DNA of 12,214 bases from a candidate division BRC1 bacterium ADurb.BinA292 (GCA_002068205.1 MVZB01000086.1:1-12214); one strand, 5' to 3'. Shown: positions 1-7,545, counted from the first letter of the stretch. Program-made: numbers and translations. Notes: generated by a model from the letters alone, not told the origin.

Positions 1-164
1 GATCCGGGCGGCCGGCCGGCGGCGAGGGCGTCCCATCCCCGCCACAGACCGAACCCCAGCAGCAGGTCGCCCCAGAGCACGGCGGCCCAGAGCCGCTGCT
101 TGTCGGTGATCACCTCGGGCAGCATGCTCCAGATGTGTTCGCGGATGAAGCGCAGCGGGTTCAT
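1..164 (-). CDS. N-terminus of unknown hydrophobic protein (partial)
   Basis: Fifty-four codons are readable before the window edge, so the 3' end of this gene is missing. The product begins MNPLRFIREHIWSML and then has a Trp/Leu/Gly-rich stretch at about residues 28-45 that could be one membrane segment. I do not recognise the family. The ATG lies only 4 nt after the stop of the sigma-54 response regulator, so the two genes are probably co-transcribed and translationally coupled. A second in-frame ATG at 177-179 overlaps the regulator's last codons. A GGAGG sits directly against that upstream ATG and about 15 nt before the chosen one, so neither spacing is ideal. The position raises the possibility of a membrane sensor partner for the regulator, but nothing readable confirms this. 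Confidence 0.55.
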   Translation of the reverse strand, partial: MNPLRFIREHIWSMLPEVITDKQRLWAAVLWGDLLLGFGLWRGWDALAAGRPPG

Positions 165-168
165 GGTG

Positions 169-1614
169 CTAATCGGCATCCTCCGGCGCGCCGCGGCCGC
201 CCTTGTGAACGCGCCAGCTCGGATGCGTGATGCCGAATTTCTTCACACGGGCGTTCATCCGGTCCACGCTGATGCCGAGCAGGCCGGCGGCCCGGCGCTG
301 GTTCCACTCCGCCCGCTGCAGCGCCTGGCGCACGAGCGACTCCTCCACCTGTTCCAGGTCAATCCCTCCCTCGGGCAGCACGATGGCGCCGGACTCAGCC
401 GGCGCGCCGAGGTTCAGGTCATGCAGCGCCTCCGGGCCGATCTCGCGGCCGTGGAAGCGGATCGAGAGCCGTTCGATCACGTTGCGCAGTTCGCGGATGT
501 TGCCCGGCCAGGGGTTGTCGCGCAGGGCGCGCAGCGCGCCGGGGCTGAAGCTGGGGGCGGCCAGGTGATGCTTCTCGGCGAAGCGCGCCGCGAAGAACCG
601 CGCCAGCGGCGCGATATCCTCCGGGCGCGCGCGCAGCGGCGGAACGAAGATCGGGTAGACGTTGATCCGATAGTAGAGATCCTCGCGGAAGCGGCCTTCC
701 TTGACCTCCGCGGCCAGATCCTTGTTGGTGGCGAAGACCAGCCGGCAGTTGACGTGGATCGGCCGCTCGCCCCCCAGCCGCGTGAACTCGAACGATTCGG
801 TCGCGCGCAGCAGCCGCGCCTGGGCGATCGGCCCCAGCTCGCCGACTTCGTCCAGAAACAGCGTTCCGCCGTCGGCGAGCTCAAAGTGGCCGCGCTTGCG
901 GTTGATCGCACCGGTGAACGCGCCGCGCTCGTGGCCGAACAGCTCCGACAGCAGGAGGTTTTCATCGGGCAGGGCGGCGCAGTTGACCTCGATGAACGGC
1001 CCCCGCGCGCGCGACGAGGCGCGATGCAGCGCGCGCGCCACCAGTTCCTTGCCAACCCCGGTCTCGCCCTGAATCAGCACGGTGACGTCGCTCGCCGCGA
1101 TCTCGGCGACCTGATCCTTGACGCGCTTGATCGCGTCGGAGACGCCGATGATGTTCTCGAATTCCTCGTAGCGGGTCAGTGTCCGGCGCAGCTGGCGGTT
1201 CTCGTGCGCCAGCTCGTTCGCCTCCAGGATCTTGCGCAGCCGCAGCGCGATCTCGTCGCGCGTCGCCTCCTTCGTCAGGTAGTCGGCGGCCCCCTTGCGC
1301 ATGGCCTCGACGGCCATGTCGACCGAGTTGATTGACGTGAGCACGACGATCGGCTGGGGCTCCATCTCCCCGGCGGCGATCTGCGCAGTGACCCGCTCAA
1401 TCAGGTCGATGCCGCTGGCGCGCGGCAGCCGGATGTCGGTCAGGATCAGGTCGAACGTCCGGTCGGCGAGCAGTTCGAAGGCCGCTTCGGCCGATTTGAC
1501 CGTCGTCGCCTTGAAGCCGCTGCGCTCCAGATTGCGGCTGAGCAACTGGGCATAGTCCGCATCGTCCTCGACGACCAGCAGGCGGCAGGGAGTTGCGGGC
1601 GGTGAAGCAGACAT
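169..1614 (-). CDS. NtrC-family sigma-54-dependent response regulator
   Basis: This 481-aa cytoplasmic activator joins a receiver domain, an AAA+ sigma-54 interaction domain and a Fis-type HTH, the full NtrC layout. The receiver (about residues 10-125) shows the acidic pair at D17/D18, phospho-acceptor D60 in LILTDIRLP, T93 and K115. The AAA+ domain has Walker A GETGVGK at 183-189, the sigma-54-contacting GAFTGA at 231-236 and Walker B around 250-256. The HTH is at about 422-463. In the family, phosphorylation permits ATP-driven opening of sigma-54 promoters. I chose the ATG at 1614 because GGAGG at 1626-1630 lies 11 nt upstream; a TTG at 1662 would add 16 low-complexity residues. K115 is followed by Glu instead of the usual Pro. 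No cognate histidine kinase is visible here. The gene follows the FHA activator by 120 bp on the same strand. Confidence 0.95.
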   Translation of the reverse strand: MSASPPATPCRLLVVEDDADYAQLLSRNLERSGFKATTVKSAEAAFELLADRTFDLILTDIRLPRASGIDLIERVTAQIAAGEMEPQPIVVLTSINSVDMAVEAMRKGAADYLTKEATRDEIALRLRKILEANELAHENRQLRRTLTRYEEFENIIGVSDAIKRVKDQVAEIAASDVTVLIQGETGVGKELVARALHRASSRARGPFIEVNCAALPDENLLLSELFGHERGAFTGAINRKRGHFELADGGTLFLDEVGELGPIAQARLLRATESFEFTRLGGERPIHVNCRLVFATNKDLAAEVKEGRFREDLYYRINVYPIFVPPLRARPEDIAPLARFFAARFAEKHHLAAPSFSPGALRALRDNPWPGNIRELRNVIERLSIRFHGREIGPEALHDLNLGAPAESGAIVLPEGGIDLEQVEESLVRQALQRAEWNQRRAAGLLGISVDRMNARVKKFGITHPSWRVHKGGRGAPEDAD

Positions 1615-1734
1615 GGACCGGGAGACCTCCGCCCCGGCGGCTGCGCGCGCCGCGCGGGACAAGGCCTATCATTGAAGCGGGGGCCCCGCCGCAATGCAAA
1701 CGGAATCAAGGAAAGCCGGCCGGAGGCCCCCCGC

Positions 1735-3600
1735 TCACGCCTTTTCCAGATCGATGCCGTATTGGGTGATCTTCTTGGCCAGCGTGTTGCGGTGGATATC
1801 CAGGTGCTGGGCCGCCTGAATGCGGTTGCCGCCGGCGAAGCGCAGCGCCCGGCGGATCGCCTCGGCCTCGGCTTCGGCCAGCGTCTGGGGGCGGATGTCG
1901 TGGCCATCGACGACGGTCGAATCGCGCGCCCCGGTGCGCAGCCCGTCGGTGGTCGGTTCGGGCGGCTCCTCGGGGATCTGCAACTGGAAATGCTCCGGGC
2001 GCAGGATGCCGTCGTCCGACAGGATCAGCGCCCGCTCCAGCCCGTGGCGCAGCTCCCGCACATTGCCCGGCCAACTGTAGCGTTCCAGCACGACCCAGGC
2101 TTCGTCCACGAGGCCCAGAAACGGCTTGCCCAGCCGCGCCGCCAGCCGCGGGGCGAAGTGCTCGACCAGCAGGCGGACATCCTCCAGCCGCGTGCGCAGC
2201 GGGGGCAGCTGCAGCGGCATCACGTTGAGCCGGTAGAGCAGATCCTGGCGGAAGCGCCCCGCCTCGACCTCCTTCTCCAGATCGCGATTGGTGGCGGCGA
2301 TGATCCGCACATCGGCCGAGATCGGCTTGGTGCCGCCGACGCGGTAGAACAGGCGCTCCTCCAGGAAGCGGAGCAGCTTCGGCTGCAGTTCGATCTGCAA
2401 TTCACCGATTTCGTCAAGAAACAGCGTGCCGCCGTCGGCCATCTCGACCTTGCCGCGCTTGAGCCGGTCCGCGCCGGTGAACGCCCCCGCCTCGTGCCCG
2501 AACAACTCGCTTTCGAGCAGATTGGCCGGAATCGCCGAGCAGTCGATCGCTACGAACCGCAAGGAGGCGCGCGCGCTCGCCTGGTGGATCGACTTGGCGA
2601 CCAGTTCCTTGCCCGTCCCGGTCTCGCCGGTCAGCAGCGTCGTGCTGTCGTTGGCGGCCATCAGGCGAATGCGTTCACGCACGCGCTCGGCCGCCTGGGA
2701 GTGCCCGATGAACGGATCGCTGGGCGTCTCGTTGCCCGAAAGGATGAACTGATCCATCTGGATCACGAACCGGACGGCGCCGGTGGCGAGGCCGGCCAGC
2801 GCCATCGCGCGCGCGAGGTCGTCGCGCGTGAATTCCGCCCCTTCGGCGCGCTGAAGCTGCAACGCGCCGATCACCTGCTCGCGCCGCATCAGCGGCAGCA
2901 TCAGCGCCCGGCGCGAACGGCCGCGAATCTCGCCGTCCTGCTCGCGCAACAGCGCCATGATCAGCGCCTTGCCTTCCTTCAGGACCAGTCGGGCCGCCTC
3001 GCGGCTGATGCGCAGCGACGCGATGCCCCCGGCCGTGATCAGCGGAGTGGCGTCGCCCGAACTGGTGCGCAGCAGCAGGGCGCCGGAATCGGCGCGGAAT
3101 TGCGCAATCATCCCCGCAAGCAGTTGCTCGAGCATCGCGGGCAAATCCTCGTTCTCGCTCTGGAGCAATCGCGCGAGCCGGGCCACCAGATCCCCCGTCG
3201 GCCAGTCGGCGTCGGCCTCGCACGCCAGGTCGGCCCGCTCGAAGATCTGCATCTGGCGGTCGGTGTAGGCGTCCAGATGGATCAGTGAATCGGAATAGCG
3301 CGCCGCCTTCTGTTCGCGCGGCACCTCGAAGACAAACACCGTTCGGCCGACGCGGATCTGATCGCCGACGCACAACCGGCGTTCCATAGTCGGTTGATTG
3401 TTGACCCGCACGCCGTTCTTGCTGCCCAGGTCGCGCAGATCGAAATGGATTCCCTTGCGCGAGATCAGCACGTGGTAGCGCGACACGAGGTGATCGTTCA
3501 GGCTGACCTCGTTGTCCGGCGCGCGGCCGATCCGCGTCTGCTCATGGAGCATGAACTGACGCCCTTCGTGACAGCCGCTGATCGAGCGTAAGATGCTCAC
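1735..3600 (-). CDS. FHA-GAF sigma-54-dependent transcriptional activator
   Basis: This 621-aa enhancer-binding protein has no receiver. The order is FHA (about 1-92: GR at 25-26, SRYH at 40-43, GSKNG at 59-63), a GAF-like sensory region (about 150-280), the AAA+ sigma-54 domain (Walker A GETGTGK 325-331, GAFTGA 372-377, Walker B 390-397) and a C-terminal Fis-type HTH (about 578-616, ending in the HRNTLAKKI helix). FHA domains bind phosphothreonine, so family knowledge suggests input from a Ser/Thr kinase; the GAF part could bind a small ligand. All ATPase and sigma-54 contact motifs are intact. The start is GTG at 3600: GGGGAG at 3608-3613 lies 7 nt away and the FHA fold begins at once, whereas the reading frame extends further upstream without a better start. 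A sigma-70-like promoter lies just upstream. The target promoters are unknown. Confidence 0.95.
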   Translation of the reverse strand: MSILRSISGCHEGRQFMLHEQTRIGRAPDNEVSLNDHLVSRYHVLISRKGIHFDLRDLGSKNGVRVNNQPTMERRLCVGDQIRVGRTVFVFEVPREQKAARYSDSLIHLDAYTDRQMQIFERADLACEADADWPTGDLVARLARLLQSENEDLPAMLEQLLAGMIAQFRADSGALLLRTSSGDATPLITAGGIASLRISREAARLVLKEGKALIMALLREQDGEIRGRSRRALMLPLMRREQVIGALQLQRAEGAEFTRDDLARAMALAGLATGAVRFVIQMDQFILSGNETPSDPFIGHSQAAERVRERIRLMAANDSTTLLTGETGTGKELVAKSIHQASARASLRFVAIDCSAIPANLLESELFGHEAGAFTGADRLKRGKVEMADGGTLFLDEIGELQIELQPKLLRFLEERLFYRVGGTKPISADVRIIAATNRDLEKEVEAGRFRQDLLYRLNVMPLQLPPLRTRLEDVRLLVEHFAPRLAARLGKPFLGLVDEAWVVLERYSWPGNVRELRHGLERALILSDDGILRPEHFQLQIPEEPPEPTTDGLRTGARDSTVVDGHDIRPQTLAEAEAEAIRRALRFAGGNRIQAAQHLDIHRNTLAKKITQYGIDLEKA

Positions 3601-3607
3601 GTCATCT

Positions 3608-3613
3608 CTCCCC
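3608..3613 (-). promoter_or_regulatory. Ribosome binding site fixing the GTG start of the FHA activator
   Basis: Read on the minus strand, GGGGAG lies 7 nt before GTG at 3600. The ATG inside the spacer is out of frame and closes at once on TGA, so the GTG is the best initiator. Confidence 0.7.
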
Positions 3614-3638
3614 TCGCGGGCCCCCGGCGCGCATCCCC

Positions 3639-3668
3639 AATCTAGAGGAGGTCTCCGCCCGGGGTCAA
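3639..3668 (-). promoter_or_regulatory. Sigma-70-like promoter for the FHA activator
   Basis: On the minus strand TTGACC (3668-3663) and TAGATT (3644-3639) are separated by 18 bp, matching the -35 and -10 consensus at 5/6 and 4/6 positions. Transcription would start near 3632, giving a leader of about 30 nt that contains the ribosome binding site. Position and order fit well, but this is a consensus match only. Confidence 0.45.
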
Positions 3669-3708
3669 GCGGCCCCAGCCCGGCGCCTTCGTCCCTCACT
3701 CAAGAATC

Positions 3709-3730
3709 CGTCCTCGTCTCTCGTCCTCGT
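3709..3730. repeat. Direct repeat of CGTCCTCGT, 13-bp spacing
   Basis: Two exact copies of CGTCCTCGT occupy 3709-3717 and 3722-3730, with pyrimidine-rich sequence between them. They sit next to the nonamer palindrome at 3742-3785 in a region that is non-coding on both strands, and may belong to the same intergenic element. Confidence 0.5.
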
Positions 3731-3741
3731 GATCAACTCCC

Positions 3742-3785
3742 GAAATCCGTCAGATCGGTCCGATCCGACCGATCCGACGGATTTC
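3742..3785. repeat. 44-bp near-perfect palindrome built from 9-bp units
   Basis: GAAATCCGTC at 3742-3751 is the exact reverse complement of GACGGATTTC at 3776-3785, and GATCGGTC (3753-3760) pairs with GACCGATC (3767-3774), leaving one mismatch in the arms and a 6-nt centre. The same DNA reads as consecutive 9-bp units: AATCCGTCA, GATCGGTCC, GATCCGACC, GATCCGACG, GATTTC. It lies between divergent genes and has no T-tract, so a terminator role is unlikely. It could be a dispersed intergenic repeat or a binding site. Confidence 0.8.
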
Positions 3786-3817
3786 AAACATCCTGGGTGA
3801 CGCCTTCCGGGGGGCGC

Positions 3818-3846
3818 TTGCGCGGGCAATGCCAAGCCGCTATAAA
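3818..3846 (+). promoter_or_regulatory. Candidate sigma-70 promoter for the HAD phosphatase
   Basis: TTGCGC (3818-3823) and TATAAA (3841-3846) are 17 bp apart. The -10 matches the consensus at 5/6, the -35 at only 3/6. The predicted transcript start near 3853 leaves a leader of about 32 nt carrying GGAAGGAGAG at 3864-3873. The right spacing and location support it. Confidence 0.45.
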
Positions 3847-3884
3847 GGGGACCGCCACCGCCCGGAAGGAGAGTGCAACCCGCC

Positions 3885-4640
3885 ATGCCGGTTCGCTGGA
3901 TCATCGCCGATGTCGATGGCTGCCTCAGCCCCGAGGATTCCGTTGCCTGGGACTTGCCCCCGTTCCTGCGCCTGGTTGAAACGGTCCGGCGCGCCAATGC
4001 CGGCGAGAGCGATATCGCGCCGCTAACGCTATGCACCGGCCGCCCGCAGCCGTACGTCGAGGTCCTGATGAAGCTGTTCGACGTGCGCGCGCCGGCCATC
4101 GTCGAGAACGGCGCCGTGTTCTACACGCTGCCCGACAATACCAGCCGCTATGGCCCCGGCGTGACGGAGGACAAACTGCTCGGCCTGCGCGCGGTCCGGG
4201 CCTATATCGAGACCGACCTGCTGGCGCGCTTCCCCGAGGCCGTGCTGCAGTTCGGCAAAGAAGCGCAGCTCTCGCTCTTCTCGCGCCGGACGGAGCAGTT
4301 CGCCGAGATGCAGCGCCGGATCGAGGCGTTCGTCGCGGAGCGCGGGGGACCCGACCTGCTGATCAACGCCTCGCATTTTTACCTGAACATCTCGCTGCGC
4401 GGGGTGAACAAGGGCAATGCCCTGCGCGCGCTGATGGGGGAGCTCGGCGTCGGCCACGACGACCTGGCGGGGATCGGCGATACCGTCGGCGACCTTCCCC
4501 TGCGCGAGGTGGTCGCGTTTTTCGCCTGTCCCGCCAATTCGCAGGACGAGATCAAACGCGTGGCCGACTACGTCTCGCCCTTTCCCTTCGCTGAAGGGGT
4601 GCTCGACATCCTGCGCCGGCCGGAAATGCGCCGCCGGTGA
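3885..4640 (+). CDS. HAD-superfamily (IIB-like) phosphatase
   Basis: A 251-aa soluble hydrolase with the HAD catalytic motifs in order: motif I D9-V-D11-G, motif II T51 in LCTGRP, motif III K177 in NKGNAL, and motif IV GDTVGDLP with D199 and D203. ENGA at 74-77 and the roughly 85-170 insert fit a C2-type cap as in sugar-phosphate, phosphoglycolate and mannosyl-3-phosphoglycerate phosphatases. D9 would be the nucleophile and D11 the acid/base. The residue after DxDG is Cys instead of the usual Thr. The substrate cannot be read from the sequence. The ATG at 3885 is preceded by AAGGAG at 3866-3871; a GTG at 3873 falls inside that ribosome site, so it is unlikely. The gene converges on the GT-C gene across a 46-bp gap (4641-4686) in which I see no hairpin terminator. 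Confidence 0.88.
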   Translation: MPVRWIIADVDGCLSPEDSVAWDLPPFLRLVETVRRANAGESDIAPLTLCTGRPQPYVEVLMKLFDVRAPAIVENGAVFYTLPDNTSRYGPGVTEDKLLGLRAVRAYIETDLLARFPEAVLQFGKEAQLSLFSRRTEQFAEMQRRIEAFVAERGGPDLLINASHFYLNISLRGVNKGNALRALMGELGVGHDDLAGIGDTVGDLPLREVVAFFACPANSQDEIKRVADYVSPFPFAEGVLDILRRPEMRRR

Positions 4641-4686
4641 TCATCACCATCCATCTCCCTTCAATGTCCGTGGGCGTCCGTCCGGC

Positions 4687-7485
4687 CTAATCAAAGACAA
4701 ACTGGCCGTGGCCGTCCTGCTCGGTATAGCGCAGGCCGATCAGGTAGAACTGGTTCAGCGGTCGATAGACCCGCGGCTCGTTGATCAGCGGCAAGGCCTG
4801 GACGCCGCCCGGGGCCGAGGCGACCTCGACAATCGGGTGCAGCGTGAGCACCAGATGATTGCCGGCATGCTGGCGTCCCATGGCCGGCGTGATCCGGGCC
4901 GGCTCCAGCCAGGCCAGGTCGCCCTCCTGGTAGTCGCGCACCCAGTCGTTGAGCGGGGTGTGCCAGGCATGGATTTCCTTGCGCTGGCCCGGCGTGTCGT
5001 CCACCAGGTAGATCCGCGCGCCGAAGGCATAGCGCTCCTTCTCGGGATCCGGATTGGGATGCATCCGCAGCGGTGCGCTGACGAGCAGGTCGCCATCCTC
5101 CTCCCAGGTGACGAGCGACCCGATATCGAAGCCCTCGGTCACGGGGACGAATTCCTCGTCCGTGCGGCGGAAGGTAACGACAGGGGTGAACTCGCCCGGG
5201 TCGCGGTCGAGCGTGACGGAAAACAGGACGCGCTGCATGGCGGTGGAGGGCGTGCGCACTTCGGCGCGATAGGCGCGCCGTGCATGGGTGTAAATCGGCG
5301 GTCGCCGGCCCGGTGCGGCGCGCCAGTCACGCGGAAGGACGTAGGTGGGGGTGGTGTCCGGGTCCTCTGCCGCGGGGTACGGCGGCCGAGCCGTCGCGGT
5401 GGCCGGAGCCGAACCCGCGCCGTCTGCAAGCGGGTTGAGCTGCGGATCGGCCGCTGCTTCGGCGGCCACCTCCTCCTCGGTCGGCAGCGGGACGCCACGG
5501 CCCGGCGGCCAGGGGCGCGCGGGGGCCAGGCGCAGCGCCAGCGGCTCGTTCCCGAAGCTTGCCTGCAGCGGACGGCAGGCGGGGGACTCGCCGAGCTGGA
5601 CTTCATAGCTGCCGGGGACTTCAAAGAAGAGCTGCATCACGTATTCGCGGGGGGCGTCGGCCGGCAGTTCGCGATTCAATTGAAAACGCGGCGCCAGCGG
5701 CAGGATCAACCGCCCCTTGGGGACGATCACCTTGAGCTGCAAGTCGAAGTGCTGCGATTTGACGCGGAACACATCGCGCGGCCGCGGCTCAAAGAGTTTC
5801 CCCAACGTGCGGATCGGCTCATAGTCATAGCGCCAGTACGTGGGGTTGAAATAGACGACCGCCGATTGCTCGGCCATCAGGTCGGCCAGCCGCATGTCGA
5901 CCGTCTCGGGATGCTTGAAGGCGTCGACGACCTCATTGCGCCACGGCGACCGCCAGTAATCCGCCGGCGTCTGTTCGTCGTAGCCGCCGCGGTCCAGCCG
6001 GTTGTAGAACTCGATCCCTTTGGAAACGATCCCGGCGAACAGGATGCCCTCGGGATACTGCTGGCGCGAGACGGAGTAAAGCTGTTTCCAATCCTGAATG
6101 ATGTATCCGGCGGCGGCTCTCGTGTGCCGCCAACTGATCCAGAAGAGCACGGGAACGCAGATCAGCCCCGTCAGCAGCACCACGGCGGCATTCCAGCGCG
6201 GCCGACGGCGGTGGAGCGGCCAGCGCAGCCAGTGGAACAGCTCCACCGGCGCCTGGATCAGGACAAGCAGCCCGGCTAGGGCCGGCAGGACGTAATAGCG
6301 CGGGTTGAGGCCGTGCAGATGGACATTGGCATCGAGCAGGATGTTGGTTCCGAAAAAGACGATGAGCAAACCGGCCAGCATCGGGGGTGAGAGGAACAGG
6401 AGCGCGACACAGCCGGCGGCCAGGCCGTACATCAGCCAGGGGGTCCATGGCCGGTGCGGCGCGAAATCGCCCGGCCACGCCCGACTCATCGTCACGGCGG
6501 GCGTCACCCGAAGCGTCCCCGGGTGACGGGTAAAGAGCTCGTTGGGGCTGAGCGCATCACGCTGATACGCCCGCCGGACCATCTCGGTCGCCGCCTGCCA
6601 CGCCTGGCCCGCGGTCGGCACCTGGGCCTGGCCGGTGCGGCGCGCCGTGGGGCGGGCCGGCCGGTCGGCGGCCTGCCCCTCGCCCGAATCCAGTTCGTCG
6701 GGGCGCTGCTCCAGTCGTTCGAGCAGCGCCGCGACCCGTCCGCCCACCGATTCGCCGCGGCTGACCTGAAACGTTGCCCCCGTCGCCAGCGCCAGCAGGG
6801 CCAGATGCACCAGCAGCACCAGCGGCAGGCGCCACCAGCCTGGCTCGGTCCGGCCCAGCACCATCCGCCAGATCCCGCGCACCCCCCGGGTGAACAGGAC
6901 CCAGGCCAGATAAACCCACGGCAGCGCGATGACCGGCAGGGCCAGGATATGCGTCAACGCCCCCAGGACGGAAACCGACAGCGCCAGCGCCCAGCGGGCC
7001 GTCGTCGGGCGCGCGCGATACCACTCCAGCGCCACCAGCGCCGCCAGCATCAGCGTCAGCATGATGGCGTAATAGCGCACCTGCGTATCCCACTGAGCCT
7101 TGAACGGCCAGACGGCCAGCGCCGTCGCGAGCAGCAGCCCCAGCAGCCAGCGGCGCCAGACGCGCCCCAGCGCATATCCCAGCCAGATGGCGAAGAGCCC
7201 GATCAGCAGGACCGGCAGCCGGACCAGCCGCATCGAGCCTGTTTCGATCAGGGAATTACAGACCCAGAAAATCCCCAGCGACGTGAGGTGGGGATCGACC
7301 CAGCCCTTGGTTTCATACTCGGTGAAGGAGATGACCTCGTCCTCCCAGACCGACTTGTCCAGCCCGCCCCAGCGGACGACGACGGCGGCGACGAGAATGG
7401 GGACAAACCACCAGTCGCGGCCGAGCAGGGATCCAAGCCAGAGCGGTCGGCGTGCACGGCCGGACAGAAACAGCGACTTCACCAT
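4687..7485 (-). CDS. GT-C-like membrane glycosyltransferase with large C-terminal domain
   Basis: A 932-aa polytopic membrane protein. Hydrophobic segments lie at about residues 25-41, 88-107, 112-128, 137-154, 165-199, 219-239, 348-383, 397-411 and 433-451. After the first segment comes WEDEVISF with D49-E50, the acidic pair expected in the first outer loop of GT-C enzymes such as PMT/ArnT and the RgtA-D-like family, followed by an R-rich loop and a QVRYYA motif (135-140) typical of that family. These enzymes move sugars from polyprenyl-phosphate donors. Unusual features are a roughly 100-residue hydrophilic loop (242-340) and a C-terminal half (about 455-932), probably extracytoplasmic, with an Ala/Pro-rich linker near 655-735 and beta-rich flanks. 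I do not recognise the C-terminal domain. The ATG at 7485 has no clear Shine-Dalgarno sequence. No other cell-surface glycan genes are adjacent. Family confidence is moderate; acceptor and donor are unknown. Confidence 0.75.
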   Translation of the reverse strand: MVKSLFLSGRARRPLWLGSLLGRDWWFVPILVAAVVVRWGGLDKSVWEDEVISFTEYETKGWVDPHLTSLGIFWVCNSLIETGSMRLVRLPVLLIGLFAIWLGYALGRVWRRWLLGLLLATALAVWPFKAQWDTQVRYYAIMLTLMLAALVALEWYRARPTTARWALALSVSVLGALTHILALPVIALPWVYLAWVLFTRGVRGIWRMVLGRTEPGWWRLPLVLLVHLALLALATGATFQVSRGESVGGRVAALLERLEQRPDELDSGEGQAADRPARPTARRTGQAQVPTAGQAWQAATEMVRRAYQRDALSPNELFTRHPGTLRVTPAVTMSRAWPGDFAPHRPWTPWLMYGLAAGCVALLFLSPPMLAGLLIVFFGTNILLDANVHLHGLNPRYYVLPALAGLLVLIQAPVELFHWLRWPLHRRRPRWNAAVVLLTGLICVPVLFWISWRHTRAAAGYIIQDWKQLYSVSRQQYPEGILFAGIVSKGIEFYNRLDRGGYDEQTPADYWRSPWRNEVVDAFKHPETVDMRLADLMAEQSAVVYFNPTYWRYDYEPIRTLGKLFEPRPRDVFRVKSQHFDLQLKVIVPKGRLILPLAPRFQLNRELPADAPREYVMQLFFEVPGSYEVQLGESPACRPLQASFGNEPLALRLAPARPWPPGRGVPLPTEEEVAAEAAADPQLNPLADGAGSAPATATARPPYPAAEDPDTTPTYVLPRDWRAAPGRRPPIYTHARRAYRAEVRTPSTAMQRVLFSVTLDRDPGEFTPVVTFRRTDEEFVPVTEGFDIGSLVTWEEDGDLLVSAPLRMHPNPDPEKERYAFGARIYLVDDTPGQRKEIHAWHTPLNDWVRDYQEGDLAWLEPARITPAMGRQHAGNHLVLTLHPIVEVASAPGGVQALPLINEPRVYRPLNQFYLIGLRYTEQDGHGQFVFD

Positions 7486-7545
7486 GGGGGAACAACTATC
7501 ATTGATTCGGTTGGGGGACAGCGAAAACGCAAACCACGCTCCACA

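Noticed and set aside
100..1335. Plus-strand frame of 411 codons opposite the response regulator
   Set aside because: Same shadow effect; no domain resemblance, low-complexity composition.
1666..1675. 10-mer TCAATGATAG (minus strand) also found at 7496-7505, both upstream of minus-strand genes
   Set aside because: Distances to the two start codons differ (about 52 and 11 nt), and several chance repeated 10-mers are expected in 12 kb.
1677..1689. GCGGGG-G-CCCCGC dyad between the two sigma-54 activators
   Set aside because: A one-base loop cannot close as drawn and no T-tract follows on either strand, so it is not called a terminator.
1672..3288. Plus-strand frame of 538 codons opposite the FHA activator
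   Set aside because: It mirrors a gene with intact FHA, GAF, AAA+ and HTH motifs; long antisense frames are common in G+C-rich DNA and its product is Arg/Gln/Ala-rich without family motifs.
4708..6279. Plus-strand frame of 523 codons opposite the GT-C gene
   Set aside because: The minus strand encodes continuous membrane segments and GT-C motifs; this frame has no recognisable domain.
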